Positions 19,990 to 30,200 of a DNA stretch of 64,000 nt are shown piece by piece; position 1 is the first letter of the stretch; each line of letters begins with the position of its first letter. The notes beneath the pieces were generated by a model. The model saw only the letters and a program-made list of their open reading frames with translations, was not told the DNA's origin and ran no database searches. The position numbers were made by a program, and so were the translations under genes. The stretch comes from Mangifera indica (Eukaryota; Streptophyta; Magnoliopsida; Sapindales; Anacardiaceae): the NCBI RefSeq assembly GCF_011075055.1, contig NC_058140.1:15873945-15937944 (forward strand). Reading direction: 5' to 3'.

Positions 19990-20322
19990 GGGCTTAGCCT
20001 TGGTGTTCAAAGTTTTAGCAGTGCATCTCAAAGATATTCAAGCCATTGTCATTCTCTGAATAATTCATCTGATGAGACTTGTTCTGTTCTCCAGTCAAGC
20101 AGTCTTCATCACTGGTTCAAAAACTGCCAAGAATCAAGGAAGCATAAGTTGACAGCAAGCACTTTTGCTGGAGCTATTGGTTTTTGGCCTCATCGAAGGG
20201 TCCAGCTCTGGTTAGAGAAAACTGGGGCAACTGAACCATTTTCTGGTAACCTGGCTACGTGTTGGAGCAATATTAAAGAAGAGGAAGCCCTCGAAAGATA
20301 CATCATAAAGGAAAAGAAATAG
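19990..20322 (+). pseudogene. YqaJ-type nuclease exon fragment (pseudogene)
   Basis: A continuous frame contains HHWFKNCQESRKHKLTAS, then AGAIGFWPHRRVQLWLEK, and ends near NIKEEEALERY before a short unrelated tail and a stop (TAG at 20320-20322). This is the start of the YqaJ viral-recombinase/restriction-endonuclease-like domain found in a small plant family (Arabidopsis At1g13810/At1g67660 group, from memory). The rest of the nuclease domain, including the downstream catalytic acidic residues, is missing, and the frame departs from the family right after ALERY, as if cut at an exon boundary. Upstream of about 19985 the frame is broken. A TRIM element has inserted six bases or so past the stop. 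No function is expected. Confidence 0.65.
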
Positions 20323-20323
20323 G

Positions 20324-20328
20324 GAGCA
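20324..20328. repeat. TRIM target-site duplication, left copy
   Basis: GAGCA, repeated exactly at 20894-20898 on the other side of the TRIM element. Confidence 0.85.
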
Positions 20329-20893
20329 TGTAACACCCCAGGTCTAATAACCCGGCCCACTGTTAAGATATTGTCCACTTTGGACACACAGTCCATCATG
20401 AGTTTGCTTCGCGTCTTAACAGTTAAGGAGCTCACAGGCTATTTAACCAATTCAATTCTCCCACCACTAACCAATGTGGGATCCAAAGACAGAGCACACA
20501 CAGACCCAGCATCTCTCCCGTGGTTTGTCGATGTGGGATTCGCCTAGGGGTATCACATACACCCCCCCTTACGAGACTATGCGTCCTCGCTGAGGTTTGC
20601 CCCACCATCGATCAAGAGGACACGCGGAGCTGCTCTGATACCATTTGTAACACCCCAAGTCCAATAACCCGGCCCACTGTTAAGATATTGTCCACTTTGG
20701 ACACACAGTCCATCATGGGTTTGCTTCTGGGCTTTGCAACCCAAAACGCGTCTTAACAGTTAAGGAGCTCACAGACTATTTAACCAATTCAATTCTCCCA
20801 CCACTAACCAATGTGGGATCCAAAGACAAAGCACACACAGACCAGCATCTCTCCCGTGCTTTGTCGATGTGGGATTCGCTTAGGGGTATCACA
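20329..20893 (-). mobile_element. Complete TRIM retrotransposon
   Basis: Two direct repeats, 20329-20557 (229 bp) and 20646-20893 (248 bp), start TGTAACACCCC and end GTATCACA on the plus strand. Between them are only 88 bases. These hold GCTCTGATACCA (20632-20643), the complement of the initiator-Met tRNA primer-binding site, two bases from one repeat. At the other end is a C-run (about 20561-20568), the complement of a polypurine tract. The element therefore runs on the minus strand: 5' LTR 20646-20893, 3' LTR 20329-20557. GAGCA flanks both ends (20324-20328 and 20894-20898), a 5-bp target duplication. The LTRs differ by about seven substitutions and two indels by eye; the left one lacks about 20 bases. 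It has no coding capacity and would depend on an autonomous partner. Confidence 0.92.
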
Positions 20894-20898
20894 GAGCA

Positions 20899-22047
20899 GG
20901 AGAAGAAGGCAGGCAGGCAAAGAGAAAATTAGAGAAGAATTGGAATGAGAGATGCAACACACTTCCTCAAACTTTCAAGAAGTTGAAGCTCTTCCTTAAC
21001 CCGATTCTTCTCTAATAGCTTTCAAGAAAGAAGACTGTTATATCACTATTTATGTATAAAATTATATATAAAATTAGATATATAATATTACTTTTATATA
21101 TAAGCTATTCCGTAAGAGATAAAAATGATGAGATATTCGAAATACAAAGCTACTAAAAATCAAACAAAACTCAAAAAACAGCTCATCTCCAATTATCAAG
21201 TGCAAAACAAACAAACCCATTTCAAAGTGTAATCACAAAATGCAATGATTGTGCATATGATGTTCATAGTTTTCTAATTTAAAGTTCTTATAATTTGCCC
21301 TTCTAACAAAGCTATGAACAATGAAAGGCTGAATAAGTATCAAAATTAAAGAATCAATTGTCGCAACACCCTGCAATATATAGCAAACGTTAACAAATAA
21401 TTTGGAGTTAATTAACTAGTGCTAATCATTTTGATTGATGTACATGTAATATGTACATTATGTGTGTTATTTGTCATTTTTATAATTAATAAAATAATAT
21501 ATCTATAATAAATACCAATTAAATTGTTAATTGTTATAACATTGTTGGGTACCAATGATTTAACTGATATTATAGATAATTTTTTTTAGTGAAAAACCAA
21601 ATTCAATTTCACTATTTGACTTGAGAGGTATATAGAGATTGTAACGCTCTAAATAGAGGTAGAATATCTTAATCTTTATTTTAAATTATAGGGGAAACTT
21701 TTCCTCATTTTTAATATAGAGATGACGGGAAATTCATGTTCTTCTAGTGCAGGTAAATTTATCTTTTTTTTTCTTCTATTCCCACAAAAAAAAATTCTTT
21801 CCTATTTTTTTCTTTTATCTTTATTTAAAAAATAATAAAATATTTATTATCAACCATATTATTTATGTAATAATTTAAAATTTTTAAAGTTACTTTAATA
21901 TGTACAAGTTTAAATAGTATATAAAAGAGAGAGAATAAACGAAAGTGAAGACAGATCAGAGATATATTTATCCTCGGAAATATGATTTTACGAGCCAAAC
22001 TGTCTCTCTCGTTGGACACATCTCTTGTTGTTAAAAAACAAATGGAT
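20899..22047. other. AT-rich intergenic spacer
   Basis: An A/G-rich stretch (20899-20960) would have joined the YqaJ fragment's downstream sequence before the TRIM inserted. The rest is AT-rich with no supported gene; the minus-strand open frame near 21825-22079 has no recognisable domain and runs into the transposon end. Confidence 0.45.
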
Positions 22048-22056
22048 TTTAGACTA

Positions 22057-23051
22057 GGGAGAAGGACTATTTCCCACATAACTTTTGATGCGTTTTCAAA
22101 ATGTCACTCACGACAGATGAAAATCCACTTTTCCCACCCATGAGTAGTTAATATGGATGATATCTGTTTACATAAGGGTAAAATATTCATTTTACCCTTG
22201 TTAGATGAAATGACAAAAATACCCCTCAATTTAGAAACTAACATTTCACCTTACCTAAAGTTTTTAAACTTTGAAAACTAACATTTTCACCCCCAAACCT
22301 AGGGTTTCCATATTTTTAAAATACAGTCACCCCCCATAACTTTCAAAACTAGCAGTTTCACCCCCATTCTTCAACTTCATCTCTCGACGTTGTCTTCGGC
22401 GTGGTCACCAGCCTCCTCCTTCTCCTAGTGGGACGACGGTGGTGTGATGAAAAGATCTTCATCTCCTCGTCACACGGTGCGATAAAGAGACAGAGATCTT
22501 TTCGTCGCACGATGCGACGAAGAGACAGAGATCTCTTTGTCGCACCACCATGCGACGAAGAGGTCTCTCTTCGTCGCTCCACCCAGACGACGAAGGACGA
22601 CTCTTCGCCGTCCTTCGTCGCTCGTTGCGTCGTCCAGACGCTACGACGAAGGGTCATCCTTCGTCTGTTCTTCTAGATCTAGACGACGCTTCGTCATCCA
22701 GATCTAGACGACGAAGGGTCGTCCTTCGTCGTCCTTTGTAGTTGGAGATGAGAGATCGATCGATTGCGTTGGCCGTCGGTGGTGGTCGGAGAAGGAAGCA
22801 AACCCTAAGAGTGAAATCTAAATTTTTTAAACTTTGAGGATGGGTTAGTTATTAGTTTTTAAAACTTGGAGGGAGGAAACGGTAAAATTTTAAAGTTTTA
22901 AGGTTTTTAATAGTAAATAACAATTTTGCCCCTGTCTCTAACTGAAAAATTGGACGGCAATTCGGTTATGGATGAGAAAAATGGATTTTTATCTGTCGTG
23001 GGTGGCATTTGAAAACATATCAAAAGTTAGGCGGGAAATAGTCCTTCTCCC
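22057..23051. mobile_element. Non-autonomous Mutator-like element
   Basis: Terminal inverted repeats of about 70 bases start GGGAGAAGGACTATTTCCC at 22057 and mirror to the end at 23051. The 9-bp direct duplication TTTAGACTA flanks both sides (22048-22056 and 23052-23060), the target size typical of Mutator-like elements. The inner part has AT-rich arms with ACCCTAGGGTTT-like words and a GC-rich core (about 22375-22790) built from many copies of CGACGAAG and its complement CTTCGTCG. Open frames on both strands of the core are a result of this repetitive composition. No transposase is present. The element lies about 170 bases upstream of the probable first exon of the serine palmitoyltransferase subunit gene. 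Confidence 0.85.
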
Positions 23052-23060
23052 TTTAGACTA

Positions 23061-24032
23061 CATTATATCAACTATAGGGTGCTTATGATCATTGCCTCTT
23101 CCGATAAATATCCCCCAATTCAGATTATTCAAACGAACAAACATATCGAATTCGGCCCACATAATTTTTTCAACCGAATCGTCTGAATAACAAAAAAGGA
23201 AGAAAACTTTCTGCAAAACCGGTCAGTTTCGCTTCTGGGTTGTATCACCTTTTCCTACTTGTATTTTGTTTTTACTTTATGTCATTCTTGTTCTTTGAAG
23301 GTGTATTTATTGTTTCAGTCTAGTTTTAGCTGAATGGGATTAAGAAATCAGTTCTAATTTGTCAGATCTGTTTGGTTGCTGTGGAGATTTCAGATTTTGA
23401 CCTACTTTGTTAAGTTTTGTAGACATTTTAATTTGATTATTACATCATCAGACATCAAAGTTGAAACTTTTAATTCGCTTTTTTATCATTTTGTGGGTGA
23501 AAGTTAGTATTTTTTTTATCAGAATAGGGTATATTTATGATATATTCAAATCAATGTTTAGCTCCTGAGTAGCCTGCTGGACATAAATTTAGTTCGTTCT
23601 TTGTTTACCATTTTTGTTTGTGAAATGGGTTTTCTGCTGGTCAAAAATTTGGATTCTTGTGGGGTATAATTTATAGGGTCAATATTGAGCTCTTTTAGTG
23701 GGTTCGGGAATTTTTCTTGGCAATTCTTAAATATAAGAAAAATTGCTACTAGAGTGTCATTTTTCCCAATGATACCTTCTGTTCCAGAGAATATTTTGCA
23801 AATATATCACGTGTCTTTGTGATCACTGAACTAAATGTGAAATCAAGATCAATTTTTGTATTATCCATCAGCAAATCTCAGTCAACAAACATTGGTTTCG
23901 CGTCTGTCTTATTGATCTAATCTTGGCTTTGTCAATTTTGCCAAATTCATGCCTGTCTTTGCTGGATTCCTATTATCGATTCATCTAGACAAATTTCTTT
24001 TTTTTTTTTTTTTGTTTGTAGGTAAGAGATCA
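23061..24032 (+). promoter_or_regulatory. Promoter, 5'UTR and leader intron of the ssSPT gene
   Basis: A likely non-coding first exon lies around 23150-23220, ending near AAAACCG/GTCAG, and the acceptor is the T-tract followed by TTTGTAG at about 24021, eleven bases before the ATG. The donor is not certain. Nothing else is seen in this stretch. Confidence 0.4.
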
Positions 24033-25394
24033 ATGAACTGGATTCAACGCAAGATCTATCTCTATAATGTGACGTTTGGACTTTACATGTTGGATTGGTG
24101 GGAGCGTTATCTTTTCAGTATCCTCTTTTTAGTTTTTCTCTAAAGGATATAATATAATATTCGCCTGCTTAGCCTTAACCCAAGCAATACTCAGACCCAT
24201 AATTTATTAATTTGCATGTTGCTTTAATTTTTATCATCCAGTTACTTAAAGTGAAGCAAAAATAGTTGAGGTCTGGCAGCCCTTGTAACAGGTTTTTGCT
24301 AATGTCCTATTTTGATTTTGCATTTTTTGAGTTCCTAAACTTTGACAGATATATTGGTGATTGTGCTGATGTGGTTCATCTTTTACAATAGCTCACGATA
24401 TGTGACTGAATTTTTCAAAAGGTAACTCTAATATTGTTGTCTATGCTTATATATTATTGAAGAGTTGGAGATTTTCTTCACGTTTGACTTTTCAGCATCT
24501 AGTTGATGTGCTGTGAAAGTTGTGAGAATTAAGATAGTTTTTGCTACAGTTATAATATTCAAGATTTTCATGTTTTTTGTTTTGGTTTGGCTAAATTAAT
24601 GTCATAATTATGATTGAAACATGATAGAAACTAAACTAATGTGTGCTTCTGTGGAAGACTTTAAACTAAGATACTTCACTTTCTAACAATGCAGTGATCT
24701 AGTCATTAGATAGTCTAACAAGTGAATTAATTTACGTTCTCAATTTTTACCAGAATCCTCTAGGATCCATGCGACTATTCTGTGTAGTTATTATTCATTT
24801 GGACAGCATGCAAATATGGTCTCCAGAGCCTCTGATAGCACAGCCTAGAGAGTGATGAATTCTCTGTAATGTTCTGTATACATATGTTGTCTTCCATGGT
24901 TTATCATATGAACATGCATCTGGAGTTTTTGAGATGTGAATTTGGCATGATTCCTGTCCTTCATTCTACTTTTTCTGTGTTGTGCTATGTTCTTTTTTCC
25001 CCCCCTTCTCAGTTTCTTAATTTGATCCTTTGGATGAGGAAGTTGAAATTTATCTTGAATTAATTGAATGTTTTTCTGCTGTTTGTCATGGTGCATACGC
25101 ATGCAAAATAATTTTCAAGAATGTTCCTACTTACTTGAAGAAGACGAAGACTGGAAGTAATACCCTGTATATATAGGAATAAAAACAAATACATGTTGAC
25201 TTTGGAGTTTGGTTTGTATCTTGTTTTGGTCTAAACCCATTTAAAAACTTCGGTGACGAAACTGTATCATGATCCTAGTAATGTTCGTATTGTCGGTGCA
25301 CTGTTTATTTCTTAGCAACCTTATAATTATGGATGCCGAAATAACTTCACTATCTCATGCATTCTCTTCATTTTACTTCAGGCATCTAACATGA
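24033..25394 (+). CDS. Serine palmitoyltransferase small subunit (ssSPT)
   Basis: A 56-aa ER membrane protein that binds the LCB1/LCB2 heterodimer and strongly stimulates condensation of serine with palmitoyl-CoA, the first step of sphingolipid synthesis. Exons: 24033-24117, 24349-24421 and 25382-25394; 171 nt in all, in frame. The N-terminus reads MNWIQRKIYLYNVTFGLYML, followed by DWWERYLFN, a transmembrane segment (ILVIVLMWFIFY) and the basic end VTEFFKRHLT. Length and sequence match the plant ssSPT family very closely. Only four codons lie in the last exon, after a 960-bp intron, which is why a simple open-frame search misses the true end. The start is the first ATG of the exon and fits the family. 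Confidence 0.92.
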
Positions 25395-27273
25395 GTCTCA
25401 GTAGTCGCACCAGCTTGAAACTGTGGCAATGGAAATGTGGGAGCAAAATTTTCAAATGTTGATTTGGAATTGTGCATGTTTTGTATTGATTCTATACCTA
25501 GCCATAAGGATTTTGTTGTAATTTACATACTCGTTTTTCCCCTCAATTTTATTTTTTTATGATGCAATTATCATTAAAATTCTGAACTTGTTTTCTAATT
25601 GTTGAAAGTATTTACTGCAATCACTTGATTTGCATGTTCTCATGAACTGTTGATAGAAAATTCTAACTGAAATTGAATAATAAGCGAGTGTTTGAAGGTT
25701 TAAAAATTGACAGATATGTATTTGAAATTTCATTATACCTTGGATAAAAATCAATCTTTTGGCCTATTTGTAAAAGATCACAAGCAAATACCTTTCTTAG
25801 CGGAAGTCTTTGTCACATACTTGAGTTGGAAAGTCTATCTCTATGAGATTATGCAATGTTTGGTCGTTGGAATTTATAATTTGGATCTTCGAAGAGACAC
25901 CCTTTTATAAAAATTGTGGGAGCACCATCAAATTAAAGTTTATAACTTTGCTTTCGAAATATGAAAGTGGATCATTATAATTATTAAATAATTTTTTTAA
26001 TCTACAATTTTCTTAAATCGAAGTATAATATATAAAAAAAAATTAACTAAAATATAGATTAACATTACTTTTCATTTGAATCATTAAATTAAGCTCCGAT
26101 CTAACTCTTTTTATTCAAATTTAAAGACTTTATAAAAGGTCAAGTTACTTCCAGAGATTACATTATTTTAATATTGTAGATTAACCCATTGGCGTATGTT
26201 TATTATAAAATTTTATTTTAAAATTAAATTATGCGAACGGTTAGAAGAGCTAAAAAAATATTAATGAAAATTATAAATTTTACCTTATAAAGCTTATGGG
26301 TTATGACTTATGTGACTTATGAGCATTAATAAACAAATTATGCATAGGATAATTTTCATTAATTCTAATGTCATTTATTAATTCCCAAATAAATCAGTTT
26401 ACCAATTGCCGATCAAGAACTTAATATCTGAGTCCCTGCAAGGCCTAATTGTGGTTAAAAGCTCAAAAAAAAGTAAAGACTTTCAATTTTCTTCCTAGTT
26501 TCGAGACAGATTTAATTTTTTGTTTTATTTTTTGGTTTTCCTAGGACCTAGAGAATAATTTCCAGAAAATATACTTTGAACTGAGACAATGCCATTAAAT
26601 ACTCACAAAACTATTTACATTCTCTGTTTCAGCTTCTTCTCTGTAATGGGTTGTCTCAAGAGCTCAATTTTTGCCCTGCAGTTCTCGGTTTCTTCAGCCA
26701 CAAGGTGTGTCATTTGCTTTGTTTCAAATGGGTTGTGTTTTTTTTTTTTTTAAATTTTGATTTAGTTTTGGACTGAGAATAATGGCGTTTTTATGTTCAT
26801 GAAACTTCAGTTTGAAAGTTAATGAGTTTATTTGTATTTTTTGGATTTTTTTTATTATTTATCAAAAGCTCATTTGATAATCATATGCAAAACTTAAGCT
26901 TGTTTATAGAAATACAAACCTTTCTTTATCTCTCTCTCTCTTTTCTTTTTTTTTTTAATTTGGCTTTTTTGAGGGACTTGGTGTTGTATCAGTGAGATTT
27001 TTCTCCTTTAAAGGTTTCAAAATTCTGTTTTTTTAAACTCAAACGAAGCTAATGATCAAAGTCCCTAAAAGTTCATAACTTGAAACTTTTTTCTTCGTTG
27101 AAGAGGGGCTTTGTTTACTCACTGGTTATGGTGAAGTTCAAGAAGTTGCAAGATTTTCTCATTGATCTTTTCTCGATTTTGTAGGGTTTAGGAGAAGTTC
27201 TTGGCAATCAAACACTTGGATTGTTCCTGTAATTGCACTTTGGGCTTAAAGTTCAGATCTTTTTTTGAAGAAG
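25395..27273. other. ssSPT 3' region, spacer, and 5' leader of the PHD/SWIB gene
   Basis: 25395 to about 25560 is probably ssSPT 3'UTR. 25920-26600 is AT-rich with no gene. A likely non-coding first exon of the next gene lies at about 26600-26705 (ending CCACAAG/GTGTGT), with its intron ending at TTTTGTAG near 27184. Short open frames around 25560-25910 show no domain. Confidence 0.4.
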
Positions 27274-30200
27274 ATGGGGAGAAGAAAGAAGTTGAAGAAG
27301 GAAGAAATAGCCGAGGATTGGTGCTTCATCTGCAAGGATGGAGGCTCTCTCAGGATCTGTGACTATAAGTAAGTTTCAGAGACATGGTCGTAAGCATTTG
27401 CATCAGATTTTAAGAACAAAAATAGTCAGGTTTTGGCTGGTCCTTTGTAAGGATGTCTGGTGTATTTGATTAGGGATGGAGGGTAGTTTTGTCTTTCACT
27501 TTTGCCTTATTTCACAGGTACTATGAATTAGGCTGCTGATTGGGACCACTCTTTTACAACTAAATTTTATTGTATACATAAGAAATTATTTCAAAAAATT
27601 GATATAATACTTTCTAGTGATTTATAAATAAATTTATTTCATGGGTTTGTAAAGGACTAGTAATAAGAAATAGGTCAAAAGCTTGAGTGATGTGCAAATT
27701 GATGAATTTCCCGTGCTCCTGAAAAACATAAATTCTGTTAAGAGAAATGCTTCCTAAAAAGACTTTCAATTGTAATGTATGTAACCCATATACAGAAAGT
27801 GTTTTTTGTGTTAATTTGACAAAAAAGATAGTCCTATCCTGTCATTTTTTAGATGCATTATTCAATTTGTTTTGTATTGTTTTGAACATGGTAATTTATT
27901 TAGTTATGTATCTTTCTTTTATTTTATTTTATAAATAATATAAATCAGGAAAACTGAAAATATTGGTTGTATTTAGTTTCAAGATGATATTATCAAGATA
28001 CAAATTATTCTGCACTTTATGCTGTCAAAAAACTTATTATAAGTTTGATAAGCCTAAAATGACTTTCTTTTTAAGGTTGACTACAAATTTTCTTTTCCCT
28101 TATTGACCAAAATGAAATTACTTTAGAAACTTCTGAATCATTAATCTGCTCTTCAGAAAGTAAATTTGCTATAGGTTTGGTCTTTACAATGCAAGTAGAT
28201 GTCTTGTGCTATGGCCTCTTATTTTCATGCCTTTATAGAGGATGTTATCTCTCCCATTAACTTTTCATAGCCTTTTCCTGAAGGGACTGTCTGAAGTCTT
28301 ATCATCCAGACTGTGTAGACCAGGATGACTCTCTACTGGAAAGTAAAGATCAGTGGACTTGTGGTATGTCACTGCTATCAGTATTAGTAATTTCTTTGCT
28401 TATTCTAATATAGTAAGCAAACCATTTGCCTTTTCCTAGTGAAGACCAACGTAGTTTTGCATATATAAATTATACTGGACTGCTAATTCTTCTTCCATAC
28501 TTTCTATTTCCTTAATTTTATATTTCTGCTTCATATAAAAGGAATGTTAAAAATAGGTACATGCACAAAACCTGATGGTATATGGACGTGCTGCTTAGTG
28601 TTCCTAACTATGTATACATTATGTCTTGCATGGTTCAGAAGAAAAATAGTATTGGCCAGAAGAAGACTTTTTTCCTTTCATTCCTTATGGATTTGAATAT
28701 TTTGTGTAATTCCTTTTAACATCAGCAGTTTGGTGCTTCACCTTGTAAATAGACTATTGACAACAGAGAAGTTAACTTTTTGTTACAAATTTCTGTTTCT
28801 TCACTTGTTTTACCTTTTCTTTCTTGCATCAGTTGTAGTATGTCTCTGTGCTAGCTTTTGACATGATAATTCTTATATCAGGTTGGCATTTTTGCTATGA
28901 ATGCAAGAAAGCTCCAAAGTTTTATTGCTTGTGCTGCCCATTTGCTGTATGTGGACACTGCCTCTGTGCTTCTGGGTTTGCAGTCGTTAGAGGGAATAAA
29001 GGATTCTGTGAAAGTTGTTTAGAGCTTGTGATGCGTCTGGAAGAAAAGAAAGATGTTAACTCAAATGGGGTATGGATTGTTTGTAAATAGTCGTGTGGAA
29101 AGTACTTTCAACATTGTAATGTTGCTTCCATTCCAAGCTTTGAGTTTTATTGTGATCTTTTAATATTTATGCTTTGTGTTGATTTATTTTATTCTTATAA
29201 GAAATTTGTGCTGAAGAGACCAGATGTGGCTCGGCCTTGCAGAATTTAACCAATCTTATCATTTGTGTTTTACATATGTGTTTTTTTCTTTCAACAGGAA
29301 AAAATCGACTTCTATGGTGAAGACACAATAGAGTTCTTTTTTATTGGATATTGGCAGATGGTGAAGGAAAAAGAAGGCTTAACTTCAGAACATGTTATTT
29401 CTGCAGATAATCTAGTGAAGAAGGGAAAAAATCATAGGTCTCCTGATTCATATGAATATGATGAAAATGAAGAAGATATTGAAGATTTTGTAGATGATAG
29501 TCAACTTGTAGTATCTGATTATGATGATTTAGGTTACTCAGCAGAAGACAAGAAGATCAGGAAAAGGAATAGATCAAAAAGAAAGCAATCCGCTCCGAGA
29601 AGAAAGGCAAGCTCAAAGAAAAAGGAGTTCATTGGGTGGGGATCAAAACTCCTACTAGAGTTTCTTGACTCCATTGGTATAGATGCAACCCGTGAACTTT
29701 CACAGGATGATCTTACAACTATAATTACTAAATACTGCAAGGAAAATCAGCTTTTTCACCCGGAAAGAAAGAAAATAATCATTTGTGATGCAAGGCTGCA
29801 GCATCTCTTGGGAAAGAAGTCAGTTAATAGAAACAGTATATATAACCGACTGACTGCCCATCTCGCTGAGAACATAGATCATTCAGAGGATGAATCCGAA
29901 AGTAGTTTGGACATTGTGGATGAATGTGACTCGGTGGTGGAAGAAAGGAAGCAACAGATGAGCTCGGTTAGAAAATCTAATTACAAGGAAGTAGTTGCAG
30001 AAGTGCAGAAAAGCTGTTTTGCATCTGTAGTCCCTAAGAATATCAAGCTTGTCTACTTAAGAAGGAGTTTAGTGGAGGATCTAGCAAAGCAACCAGAGGC
30101 TTTTGATGCTAAAGTGATTGGAAGTTTTGTGAGAGTAAAATCCGACCCAAATGACTATTTGCAGAAAAATTCTCATCAGCTTGTGCAAGTTTTAGGTAAT

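Noticed and set aside
22358..22741. Overlapping open frames on both strands, rich in Arg and Ser.
   Set aside because: They arise from the repeated CGACGAAG/CTTCGTCG core of the Mutator-like element and match no protein family.
24845..25102. Open frames on both strands inside the second ssSPT intron.
   Set aside because: No family resemblance; the region is bracketed by good splice sites that complete the 56-aa protein.
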